This document shows positions 37,857-46,532 of a DNA stretch of 64,000 bases, one piece after another. A program made the position numbers and the translations under genes. This DNA comes from Ordospora colligata OC4. Lineage: Eukaryota; Microsporidia; Ordosporidae. The notes beneath the pieces were generated by a model. It worked only from the letters and a program-made list of their open reading frames with translations. It did no database searches and was not told the DNA's origin. The stretch spans positions 1 through 64,000 of the forward strand of contig NW_014575406.1 of the NCBI RefSeq assembly GCF_000803265.1, written 5' to 3'. Position 1 is the first letter of the stretch; each line of letters opens with the position of its first letter.

Positions 37857-40286
37857 ATGGAGGTTCCTTTGAAGTATTACAGAATCAATATAGCTAGAGA
37901 CGTTGGAATGATTGCTGTCAAGAGAGATTATACAACAGAGCATGTGTATTTAGAAGATTTCAATATCTCTGTCGCCATATACGATGTAATAGGACAAATT
38001 ATACATAATTATACAGGATCGGTGTTTGCGAAATCCAAGGATATCGCTGCACAAATAGGCATTGTATCTTTTAGCATGTGCATAAACAACGATGGAATAA
38101 TGGAAGAGGTTGGTGACAACTGCATGCCTATCATTAAATGTCTGTATAAAGTCGAAGATTCGGTTAGAATCAGTGCATTGCACAGACTTGTGATCATCAA
38201 GCACACATACAAAGTTGGATTTAGGTTCTTGGATGTAATAAATTCACTTGGAAGGCTCCGCAGATTAAAGCTTACAAACTGCGGTATAAGAAAAGTTCCT
38301 GATATTTCAAGATTAAGGCTTACGCATATCGATCTAAGCAATAATGAAATATATGGAAGCGTTTATATTATTGGGACATTCAGTAAAGTTAACCTATCGC
38401 ATAACAAGATTTGTAGTGTTAACAGGATCAATGCATCTAGTCTAAATCTTGCTTATAATATGATTGATTCATTTGTACAGACATTTAAGTATCAGTATCT
38501 GTCTCTGAGGCACAATCCACTGAGAGAGTATTCTTCCGAGGCTTGTGTAATCGATTTATCGTTTACAAGAGTGCAATTTATTTGCTCAAGAGTGGCAAGA
38601 AAGGTTATTCTCGATGGCACGCGTGGTGTGAGGCTGGGTGTATTTGATAAACTTGTCTATTTAAGCATTTGTAATTGTGAACTAAGGACGCTTGATGTTC
38701 AAGCAAAGAACCTGAAGATTCTAAAGGCAAGAGGCAATTTTATAGAGTTTGTGCCAATGCTTCCTGCACTAGAGTATCTGGATATATCAAGAAACTTGGT
38801 GCGAGAAATTCAATGTAGGCAACTTACCTTCTTGAATGCATCTATGAACCAACTAATTGTATTTGATTTCAGATGGATGTACAAGGTAGTGCATTTAGAT
38901 CTGTCTTACAATCCAATTATGTCGCTACAAGGGCATGTACAGCCATGCACCATGTATCTGAGACTTGAGCATATACATATGGATATGGTTGAACAAATGT
39001 ACAGAGATGTGTGTATTAATAATGCAAGTAGATACCTAATGCATGAATGTAAGAAAATGAACAAGGTAGTTGAGCAGATTATGATAGGCAATGACGCACA
39101 CTATTTGAATGTGTTTATTGTGTGTTTAAGAAAACCAGGTGATGATATACAACATATTGTAAATGCTGTGTTTTCGAGAATTGATGGAAGTGCAGATACA
39201 ATTGAGTGGTTTGAAAACTTCAGAACTATACTCAGTATGCTGTTTTTTGAAATGAATATTGAACTGTCATATTTGATCTGCATGGTGACATCAGAGCATG
39301 TGGTTGTCAGTAGAATAGGCATGGATGCAGTCTTTTCAAACTTTGCGCATATCAAAATACTAAACGAATCGCAACGTGTGTACATCTATGACAATATTGG
39401 CAACTGGAACCTGATTCCCATGATCTGTCCATTACATAACTCTGTGTCCAGATTTGATGTACTGAATACAGTAGAGAATGATATTGGCAAGATAATGCAA
39501 TTTATGAATTATGAATGTCCGTTAGCAGTGGCGATGAGTATTTCTGATTTTTGTATACTTGATGAATACAAACCTTGCAATGAGATTAGATGTGCCAGGA
39601 GCATCTCAACTGCATCAAACGACTGTTTGGAATATGAATATGAGTTAAATACAATTATTAAAAAACGAAGAGTTGCTGATGAAAGACGAAAATTGACGGA
39701 AAGTTCGATCAATGGATGTGCAAATTACAACCCGGTACTTAAGACATCAAGTAGACTTGGATATGACTCTCTGATCAGGAATCCTAATCCGGTATTTGTG
39801 TTCTGTAAGATCTTCCCGAGAAATCCTGCTGGCATCCATGCATGCATTGTTGCAAATGTTAGAAACATAATCATAATGGCCTGCAGTATTTTTTTCGGAG
39901 TGATTGTGGAGTCTTCGCTTGACTTTTATGTATTAGCGTTTCATGATAGGATTGAGGCGTGCCTATGGGGATTAAAGATACAAGAAATGCTTGGATGTGT
40001 TGATTTGGATGTCAGTGTAGGAATATCATGTGGGATGTTTTACACAAAGATTTCTGGCAATCACGTGCGCTTCTATGGACCAGCACTTAATAAGGCATCC
40101 AGACTGGTTAATCTTGGATGCGGAGTGTTCTGCTGTGACTGTGTACAAGTAGAGCATCCTAAAATAGTGTATGTGCAACAAGGAAGGAAGAACCTGAAGG
40201 GATTTGACGACATGCACATGATATATGTACTAAAGCAATCAAGAGCTGAGTATGATGCATATGGACAGCTGATTGTAAATGAATAG
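37857..40286 (+). CDS. Fungal-type adenylate-cyclase-like protein, likely inactive
   Basis: The product has 809 residues in the order of fungal Cyr1. An N-terminal region (about 1-115) precedes leucine-rich repeats (about 125-390, for example RLTHIDLSNNEIYG and LEYLDISRN). A degenerate PP2C-like region (about 415-590) follows, and then a class III cyclase domain (about 640-790). The cyclase part is recognisable from YGPALNKASRLV, VSVGISCGMFY and GRKNLKGFDD. However, the first strand reads VFVFCKI, where active enzymes have FTDI, and the loop after it is shortened. The second metal Asp is kept (SLDFYVLAF). The Asn and Arg of NKASR are kept, but the adenine-selecting Asp before YxGP is replaced (HVRFYGP). 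CCC is 6 nt before the ATG. It is probably a regulatory or scaffold protein. Confidence 0.75.
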   Translation: MEVPLKYYRINIARDVGMIAVKRDYTTEHVYLEDFNISVAIYDVIGQIIHNYTGSVFAKSKDIAAQIGIVSFSMCINNDGIMEEVGDNCMPIIKCLYKVEDSVRISALHRLVIIKHTYKVGFRFLDVINSLGRLRRLKLTNCGIRKVPDISRLRLTHIDLSNNEIYGSVYIIGTFSKVNLSHNKICSVNRINASSLNLAYNMIDSFVQTFKYQYLSLRHNPLREYSSEACVIDLSFTRVQFICSRVARKVILDGTRGVRLGVFDKLVYLSICNCELRTLDVQAKNLKILKARGNFIEFVPMLPALEYLDISRNLVREIQCRQLTFLNASMNQLIVFDFRWMYKVVHLDLSYNPIMSLQGHVQPCTMYLRLEHIHMDMVEQMYRDVCINNASRYLMHECKKMNKVVEQIMIGNDAHYLNVFIVCLRKPGDDIQHIVNAVFSRIDGSADTIEWFENFRTILSMLFFEMNIELSYLICMVTSEHVVVSRIGMDAVFSNFAHIKILNESQRVYIYDNIGNWNLIPMICPLHNSVSRFDVLNTVENDIGKIMQFMNYECPLAVAMSISDFCILDEYKPCNEIRCARSISTASNDCLEYEYELNTIIKKRRVADERRKLTESSINGCANYNPVLKTSSRLGYDSLIRNPNPVFVFCKIFPRNPAGIHACIVANVRNIIIMACSIFFGVIVESSLDFYVLAFHDRIEACLWGLKIQEMLGCVDLDVSVGISCGMFYTKISGNHVRFYGPALNKASRLVNLGCGVFCCDCVQVEHPKIVYVQQGRKNLKGFDDMHMIYVLKQSRAEYDAYGQLIVNE

Positions 40287-40320
40287 TATTGTAAATAAAT
40301 ATTTAGTTTGAGAAAGGCAT

Positions 40321-41127
40321 ATGAGTGTGTTTGCAGTGAGTATTTTGATTGGAGAAGGCAAAAACTATATGCATCTGATATACAATGAAGATGTCATGAT
40401 ATGCATAGATGCATGCAGGTTTGATGTGTTAAAGAAGGCACTGCGTGTTGAATTCACTGAAAGTGTGTATAGTGCACAGCAGATCCTTGCAATGGAGGAT
40501 TGCACGAATGAACGACGACTTGTATGTGTTTTAACTACTCATAGACATTCAGACCACATAGGGGGGATTGATGAGCTGAAGAGTGAGATGCCGAGCATAC
40601 GACTAATTTCTGGATTTGAAGACGAGATTTGCGCACATGGTGATATTTTAGATATTGAAGGAATCGAGGTTGAGTGTATTCATACGCCATGTCACACGTC
40701 TGACAGCTTCTGCTACTATATTGCACGAAAATATCTTGCTACTGGAGACACACTATTTTTACTTGGATGCGGCAAGTTTTTTGAAGGCACAGCTAGGCAA
40801 ATGATAGATGCAATTGAAAAAATAAAAGCCCGTGTAGATCCTGAAGCATTAATGCTCTATGGGCATGACTACAATGAGCAAAACATTCGGTTTACAGAGA
40901 ATTTCTATATCGTTCCAAAAAGCATCAAAAACAAGCGATTTTTGAAGCTGCAGGATGAGGCAGAATACAATTTGTTTTTCGATCCAAGGCGTGCATTTCT
41001 ATATAAAAGTGTTAATATAGCATGTGATAAACAACTAATAACAGGGAAAGAGCCTACAGAGTTTATTTCTACAGAAGATGCAATGACGAAGCTTCGTGCC
41101 AGAAAGGATTTATTTAACAGACAATAA
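40321..41127 (+). CDS. GLO2: Glyoxalase II (hydroxyacylglutathione hydrolase)
   Basis: The product has 268 residues. It hydrolyses S-lactoylglutathione. The metallo-beta-lactamase fold has the metal motif TTHRHSDH and downstream ligands in HTPCHTS, TGDTLFLLGCGKFFEG (Asp) and LYGHDY (His). The C-terminal HAGH extension ends with AMTKLRARKDLF, the family's glutathione-site helix. Length matches the human enzyme (260). No CCC motif precedes the ATG. A glutathione peroxidase gene elsewhere in the window fits a retained glutathione economy. Confidence 0.93.
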   Translation: MSVFAVSILIGEGKNYMHLIYNEDVMICIDACRFDVLKKALRVEFTESVYSAQQILAMEDCTNERRLVCVLTTHRHSDHIGGIDELKSEMPSIRLISGFEDEICAHGDILDIEGIEVECIHTPCHTSDSFCYYIARKYLATGDTLFLLGCGKFFEGTARQMIDAIEKIKARVDPEALMLYGHDYNEQNIRFTENFYIVPKSIKNKRFLKLQDEAEYNLFFDPRRAFLYKSVNIACDKQLITGKEPTEFISTEDAMTKLRARKDLFNRQ

Positions 41128-41163
41128 ATTCTTGATGTACTTGTACTGAGACAATAATGCGTT

Positions 41164-42552
41164 TCAATTCGATATCTTTTCTATTCTAACTCTGTCTCTG
41201 TTGATTTCTATCTTAAGGTTTTTTCTTGGAAAGTAGTAAAGACTGTTGTTAACAAAAAATGGTTCGTTAGCAAACAATTCGTTTATCTTGCACTTTTCCT
41301 GTACCAACTCTATCTTCATTTCTGTGGATGTTTGCTTATCACTAAACTTCAGTTTTCCATGAATATACATTTCATCAGCATATACTTGTGTTTTGCATCC
41401 ATCGATAGACAAGTAAAAGTACTTAGATGTTGTATCAATGTACAAGTATTTGCTTGGCTCAATGTCGTGTATTATTGTCCCAGTATGCATCGAGGTTATT
41501 TCGTCCAGATCAAGCTCGAGCCTTAAACCGTAGTGCACGTCTGCTTGATCTAACACTCTGTTGATTGACATGACCTTTTGGTTTTCAAACACTCCTTGTG
41601 GATAAAGACTAAACTCCAAAGGACTGCAGAATACGACTGCAGGTCCAGATATTGTTGAAAGGTTGTCGATTGTCGTCAGCACATGAAGTCTTTTGTAAGC
41701 CTTGATTGGGAACGGATCCTTTACAGATGAGAATGATCTGTTCAGCCAGTCGTTCTGAATGCCAACTGTTGTGTAGAAGCGATCAAACAGCGGATATACA
41801 ATGTAAACAGGTATTCCGTCCTTCAAGTGCAGTAACGATAGGACATGAAAAACCACCTCCAGCAGCAATGTTGTGAGATCAACAGGAATGATAGCAATTT
41901 CATCGTCCAAGCACTTTATGCACTCTGAAAATGCATCGATTTCATGCATATTCGGTTGCTTATCTGTGTTCACTATAAGGTAGTCTGAAGAAATACAGCC
42001 TGCATCCAATGAAAATCGCTTTTTGTTCGATAATGATGAGATATAACATATTGTCTTTCTGTTATCTAGTTCAATAAGATAGTTTGCCCACCCAATAAAT
42101 GTTCCTGCAGAGCGTGGAATAACACTGACTTGATTAAAACGACAAACTTCATCAAACCTGATAAACCTTACATTTCGTTTGAATCTTTGAATGTCTGCAC
42201 TAGTAATGAGCACACCATCATCACCGTCATCCTCGTAATACAACCTGAGATTCAGAATAGATTGATAAGCCATCAGCATCTGTTCAAAAACCGGTTCTGT
42301 CATGTATATTGGAACGTCTTTCTGCATAAAAAGAGCACCCAACGAATCTGACCTGGTGATAAGCACATGGTCTATGTCGTCAGTAAGTCTTGGGAGTGCA
42401 AGTTTCAGAGGCCTGGGGCTTTTATCAAATGAAGGATACGAAATACATACTCCATACACACTCGATGGATAGTCAAGAAGAAATGTTTGTTCGTTTGCAT
42501 GGACGACATAGCAAGATTTTCCCCTTGACACGATTCGTTTTATCAAGGCCAT
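41164..42552 (-). CDS. CFT2: CPSF100/Cft2-like non-catalytic beta-CASP protein
   Basis: The product has 462 residues. It has the metallo-beta-lactamase/beta-CASP fold of a pre-mRNA cleavage factor subunit. The HxHxDH metal motif is absent: at its position the sequence reads DIDHVLITRSDSLGALF, as in Cft2 (IDVIILSQPTIECLGA). Further matches are VPIYMTEPVF, SVIPRSAGTFIGWANYLI, AIIPVDLTTLLLEVVFHVLSLL and VPVYIVYPLF, and the region ending in SGPAVVFCSPLEF. Integrator subunit IntS9 shares this inactive fold and is the main alternative, but Integrator is not expected in fungi. CCC is 4 nt before the ATG at 42552. Much shorter than Cft2 (859), lacking its long insertion. Confidence 0.7.
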   Translation of the reverse strand: MALIKRIVSRGKSCYVVHANEQTFLLDYPSSVYGVCISYPSFDKSPRPLKLALPRLTDDIDHVLITRSDSLGALFMQKDVPIYMTEPVFEQMLMAYQSILNLRLYYEDDGDDGVLITSADIQRFKRNVRFIRFDEVCRFNQVSVIPRSAGTFIGWANYLIELDNRKTICYISSLSNKKRFSLDAGCISSDYLIVNTDKQPNMHEIDAFSECIKCLDDEIAIIPVDLTTLLLEVVFHVLSLLHLKDGIPVYIVYPLFDRFYTTVGIQNDWLNRSFSSVKDPFPIKAYKRLHVLTTIDNLSTISGPAVVFCSPLEFSLYPQGVFENQKVMSINRVLDQADVHYGLRLELDLDEITSMHTGTIIHDIEPSKYLYIDTTSKYFYLSIDGCKTQVYADEMYIHGKLKFSDKQTSTEMKIELVQEKCKINELFANEPFFVNNSLYYFPRKNLKIEINRDRVRIEKISN

Positions 42553-42624
42553 TCCAGGGTTACTGTACGAATGTAATCTAATGATAGAGTGATAAATCTG
42601 TGCATGCATTAATAGAACACCCTG

Positions 42625-42825
42625 ATGCATAAATCAAGCAATATAGCTGAGGAGTCGAGCAAGATGATCACTGAAGCTGAGGAGGAGATCTTGGAGATTA
42701 TAAGAAGTAGATACTTAGAGATTTTTCGTGCAGTGGATGAGGCTGAAGAGAATATTTGCGTGAGGTGTACAGAGCTTGATAACGCAGTCAAAAGGATTTA
42801 CGAAGAATTCGAAAGTGCTGGGTAG
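42625..42825 (+). CDS. Small acidic helical protein, unknown
   Basis: A 66-residue protein that is almost wholly charged helix (EEILEIIRSRYLEIFRAVDEAEENI), probably a coiled coil. CCC directly precedes the ATG with one base between (acaccctg). It is divergent from the Cft2-like gene with 72 bp between the starts and runs in the same direction as the next gene. No family recognised. Confidence 0.55.
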   Translation: MHKSSNIAEESSKMITEAEEEILEIIRSRYLEIFRAVDEAEENICVRCTELDNAVKRIYEEFESAG

Positions 42826-42898
42826 TGTAAGTTTAGTAATGATGCCAGTAGTAGATGAGTGTTTGTGTGTATGATGTGGCATTAACACGATGCCCTGA

Positions 42899-44686
42899 AT
42901 GCTGAAGAGTTTGTTTGGATATGAAAGTCATGTTCAGATGGTCAGGGATGTATACAGGAAGGATTGCATAAGTGAAGAGAAGCTCTCAAAGTTGATTACA
43001 TATATGAAGTCAAGAACTTCTTGCATTCCGAGTGTTTTGGATGATCTGTGTGGGAAGATTGAGGAGGAGATGCAGAGCACGCACAGATTAAAAACTGGAT
43101 CTAGAGTGCTACGCCTAATTATTGACCAGCTACGAGATGTATCGATATGTTATGAGTCACGAATGCTGAAGATTTTTGTGGGGATAGTCAAGAAGATCTT
43201 GGTTCTGAAGAAGATGGGGATTTTTGAGTACTCTGACCACCAGGAGTTTCTTGATGTTTTCAGGTATTTTTTTGAGACGGTGCCAATTAGGACACATGAG
43301 AGTGATAAGTACATCAGGAAGATTTTGTTTATTGCAGCAAGTGTTACAAGGGCAACAGTTGATTTGAAAGTTTCTTCAAGACATAATGAGGAATTGTTAG
43401 TCTTTCTGAGTGATGATGGGATGGATGATGGCAGAGAGATGGATGGCTATAGCGAAGACTCAGAAGAGAGTAACATAATTGGACTATCTGAGGAGACGGG
43501 CAGTGAAGAGATGTCTGGAATGAAGTTTGAGTATTTATTTCTGGAGGTGATTCATTCGCTGATGTCAGTGGAGAATGTGTTGAGGGCAGGATATAACGAA
43601 AAGTACAGATGGCTTGTGAATTCGTTGATGAAACCTGGTGAGGTTAATGATGCAAAGAAGATGGAGATACTTGAGATGGTTGGGCAGAAGGCAAATGAGA
43701 TAGGTGGAAGCAGCTTCGTGTATTATGTGCTCAGATATGGAAGTGTTATGAAAAGGTCGTGCCTGGATATTCTTACTAGGTGCCTTGAGTCCAATTTGTA
43801 TCCACAAGTGATTTTACAGGCAAATGTTAACATTCTGGAGCAGAAGAGGCGAGTTGAGGAACGAAATGAGATTTATGAATGTGAGTTTTTGGTTAGAGAG
43901 GTGGTTGGGTTTCTGAGTGGGCATGAAATAGTGCATCTTGACCAGAAGGAGATAGTGTGGAGTTTGCTCCATGTCTTGAGGATGTTTTTTTCGAATGGAT
44001 ACCAACCTGAGTTTGAGTTTGTGATTTTGTATGTAAGAGTGTATTTTGAGAAATGCATGCGGATATCAGATGTTTTCTATGGATTTCTGAAGAAGATGTA
44101 TGAGGGAGATGGATTGTGTACGGCTGACCTACGTGGAGTAATACTTTCTGAGATTGAAAGATATCTCCTAAGGAATTCTGGTTGTATTTTTGATGCTAGG
44201 TTTGTGAGTTATCTGTTAAGCCCGCCTACAAATGATGCAATGCCAGCTCATTGCAGGATTCTTTATTTGTCAAGAGATGGTTTCATGCGCATGGCTGCAA
44301 AGCCTCTGATGCGCGAAAAGATTATGGGAAAGCTAAGGTTGTTGCTTTATCGAAGTGGGAGTGTGGATGCTCATAATCTCGTGGTTGAGATTGTGAGGAG
44401 TGAAGTGTTTCGAAGTGATAGATACAAGATGCTGTGCTTGATGAACGAAAGGAGAATGCTGAGTGAAGTGTGGATGAGAGATGTGTATATAGAGAATTAT
44501 ATTGAGATTAATGAAATGATTGATAAGGAATGTGGAGGTAGGTATTTAGAGGAGTATGATTTTGAAGAGGATCGAATGATTTATGAGGAATGTTTGGCAA
44601 AACCTAATCAACGCTGTGAGAATGTTTGCAAAGGAAGAAGGAAGTCTAGGATTTCATTGATTGACTATGAAAATCATTTCCGATGA
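42899..44686 (+). CDS. Helical-repeat protein, possibly Efr3-like
   Basis: The product has 595 residues, mainly ARM/HEAT-type helices, with an acidic Ser/Glu stretch near residues 178-205. The N-terminal part (SEEKLSKLITYMKSRTSCIPSVLDDL... then RVLRLIIDQLR) resembles the opening helices of Efr3, where a Cys near the start can anchor the protein and the text reads 'L..L.YYASNRP.KL..L...L'. Efr3 recruits PI4-kinase to the plasma membrane. The similarity is weak, so the function is tentative. CCC is 3 nt before the ATG. Confidence 0.5.
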   Translation: MLKSLFGYESHVQMVRDVYRKDCISEEKLSKLITYMKSRTSCIPSVLDDLCGKIEEEMQSTHRLKTGSRVLRLIIDQLRDVSICYESRMLKIFVGIVKKILVLKKMGIFEYSDHQEFLDVFRYFFETVPIRTHESDKYIRKILFIAASVTRATVDLKVSSRHNEELLVFLSDDGMDDGREMDGYSEDSEESNIIGLSEETGSEEMSGMKFEYLFLEVIHSLMSVENVLRAGYNEKYRWLVNSLMKPGEVNDAKKMEILEMVGQKANEIGGSSFVYYVLRYGSVMKRSCLDILTRCLESNLYPQVILQANVNILEQKRRVEERNEIYECEFLVREVVGFLSGHEIVHLDQKEIVWSLLHVLRMFFSNGYQPEFEFVILYVRVYFEKCMRISDVFYGFLKKMYEGDGLCTADLRGVILSEIERYLLRNSGCIFDARFVSYLLSPPTNDAMPAHCRILYLSRDGFMRMAAKPLMREKIMGKLRLLLYRSGSVDAHNLVVEIVRSEVFRSDRYKMLCLMNERRMLSEVWMRDVYIENYIEINEMIDKECGGRYLEEYDFEEDRMIYEECLAKPNQRCENVCKGRRKSRISLIDYENHFR

Positions 44687-44946
44687 ATATATTCATACGA
44701 GCCTTGTGTTATATGATTAGTCTATGGTTTTGATTAAGATTTATTCTGTAGAATAAATGGATTGTAATATTTTGTATGGTTGTGTATAAGCATATAATTT
44801 GCAAATAAGTGAGTATATGATGATTTTGGTATTATGATTGTGAATGAGTATATACTGATTGATAATTATCTAGGTTTTTTGTGAATATGTGATGATTGAT
44901 AATTGTGCAATTTTATTTTGACGAGGTGACAAGGATTGGGGTGAGA

Positions 44947-46485
44947 ATGAGAAAATACAGACTTAAAGGACTAATTGGAGAAGGTGTATCTAGCACTGTG
45001 TATAAAGGTGTTTCTGATGAGGGAGATGAGGTGGCAGTGAAGATTGTTTCTAAAGGAAGGATGGGCAAGTGGATGTCAGATAGGGAGGCTGGAATGCTTG
45101 GAATGACTAAACATGAAAATGTGATTGGTTTGATTGATCATTTTGAGACAGAAAACCATGTGTATTTGGTGGAAGAGCTGTGCGACATGAATCTTGTTGG
45201 GTTTTTGAACGAGTATGAGGTTGATGAGTCAGTAGCGTTGAAGACACTGAGAATGATATTGTGTGGAGTGGAGCACATACATTCGCAAGGAATAATGCAT
45301 AGGGACCTGAAGCTAGGAAATATTCTTTTGAAGGGAAATACAGCGAAGATATGTGACTTTGGGCTTTCATGTTATTTGAATGAGAGTGATGGTCGAGTGT
45401 GTGGTACGTCTGATTACATTGCTCCTGAGATGGCGAGTGGAAGTGAATACTCGCTTGGAGTGGATATGTGGTCTGTAGGAGTTATATTTTATGCGCTTTT
45501 GACGAGGAAGAAGTACATGAAAGGATCTTTAATGCCGGTGTGTTCATCGAGTGTGAAGGATTTACTTGAAAGACTACTGGAGGTTGATGTGCGAAAGAGA
45601 ATTTGTTCAAAGGAAGCATTGATGCATGAATGTTTTGGTAGATTTATTCCGAGCTTTGAAGACTTTCGCTGTCTGTTTGATTTTGAAAAGGAAACGAAGC
45701 ATGGAATGATCAGAAAAAGCAGAGGATGTGTTGAGATGGGAGATGTTAAGGTGACTGCTAGAATGCAGTATAAAGATGAATACAAGCATGGGATGATAGA
45801 ATGTATGTGTGGACAAAGATTTGAGTATGTAGTGTATGTGAATGGTCGAGAAGTCGAGCTAATAATGGTTACGAATCAAAAGTTAAAGATATTAAGTCTA
45901 ATGGCAGCATACATCAAGATTGCTATGCAGAGGACTGCAAAGATAGTTATAAACGATGACGGAGTAAGGTTTAGCTATATGTTTTCAGGAGATTTTTTGT
46001 ATAATGAAAACACGAAAGGAGTTATTCTTAAGAGAGTAGGAATAATGTATGAAATGATAGACGGATTAGGCAAAAAGTACAGTTGCTCAGAGATTCCAGA
46101 TGATTTGCGTGAAAAGGTTTTTGAGCTGATGCAAAGATGTAAGAAGATAGATGAAGAGGTGTGCTGGTTTTCACGAAGACAGCCTATTCTTGTGGATTGT
46201 CTTTCTAAGCAGCAGCTGTCGATGTCGATGCCCTGGGCAGCTGAGGCAAGTGAGATGAATATTCGAAGCGAAAGCAGGTATTATTATGCTTCAGGTATTG
46301 GATGGTGTGTTAGGAACGGGTTTTCACTTGTATTTCTTTTGATTGATGGAGAGATGATTGAAGTTGAATGTCTGGATTTGGCAGTAAGAAGTGGGGAACG
46401 GATGCTTAAGATTGGAGATGGTCTTCCGCATCAGTTAAAGTGTGGACTGAAAAGAATATTGCCGTTGATAATGCAAATGATGTGA
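44947..46485 (+). CDS. PLK4: Polo-family kinase with PLK4-like architecture
   Basis: The product has 512 residues. The kinase domain (about 4-225) has GEGVSSTVYKG, the ATP lysine in VAVKIV, catalytic HRDLKLGNIL, DFG in ICDFGLS, and the activation segment CGTSDYIAPE. The kinase resembles PLK4 (yKVGnLLGKGSFAgVY; HRDLTLSNLLL). C-terminal to it is a beta-rich region (about 235-400) that could be a cryptic polo box. The last about 65 residues (GIGWCVRNGFSLVFLLIDGEMIEVE ... LPHQLKCGLKRILPLI) read as a single terminal polo box, as in PLK4 PB3. PLK1/Cdc5 instead carry two adjacent boxes. GGGG lies 6 nt before the ATG at 44947. Subfamily is moderate; polo-type kinase is probable. Confidence 0.65.
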   Translation: MRKYRLKGLIGEGVSSTVYKGVSDEGDEVAVKIVSKGRMGKWMSDREAGMLGMTKHENVIGLIDHFETENHVYLVEELCDMNLVGFLNEYEVDESVALKTLRMILCGVEHIHSQGIMHRDLKLGNILLKGNTAKICDFGLSCYLNESDGRVCGTSDYIAPEMASGSEYSLGVDMWSVGVIFYALLTRKKYMKGSLMPVCSSSVKDLLERLLEVDVRKRICSKEALMHECFGRFIPSFEDFRCLFDFEKETKHGMIRKSRGCVEMGDVKVTARMQYKDEYKHGMIECMCGQRFEYVVYVNGREVELIMVTNQKLKILSLMAAYIKIAMQRTAKIVINDDGVRFSYMFSGDFLYNENTKGVILKRVGIMYEMIDGLGKKYSCSEIPDDLREKVFELMQRCKKIDEEVCWFSRRQPILVDCLSKQQLSMSMPWAAEASEMNIRSESRYYYASGIGWCVRNGFSLVFLLIDGEMIEVECLDLAVRSGERMLKIGDGLPHQLKCGLKRILPLIMQMM

Positions 46486-46532
46486 TTATGTGAATTGCAC
46501 ATGATTTATTTATTTTTGAATATAAATAAACA

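Noticed and set aside
42827..42840. GTAAGTTTAG after the small helical gene as a mini-intron
   Set aside because: At 10 nt it is too short, and it lies after a stop codon with no exon to join.
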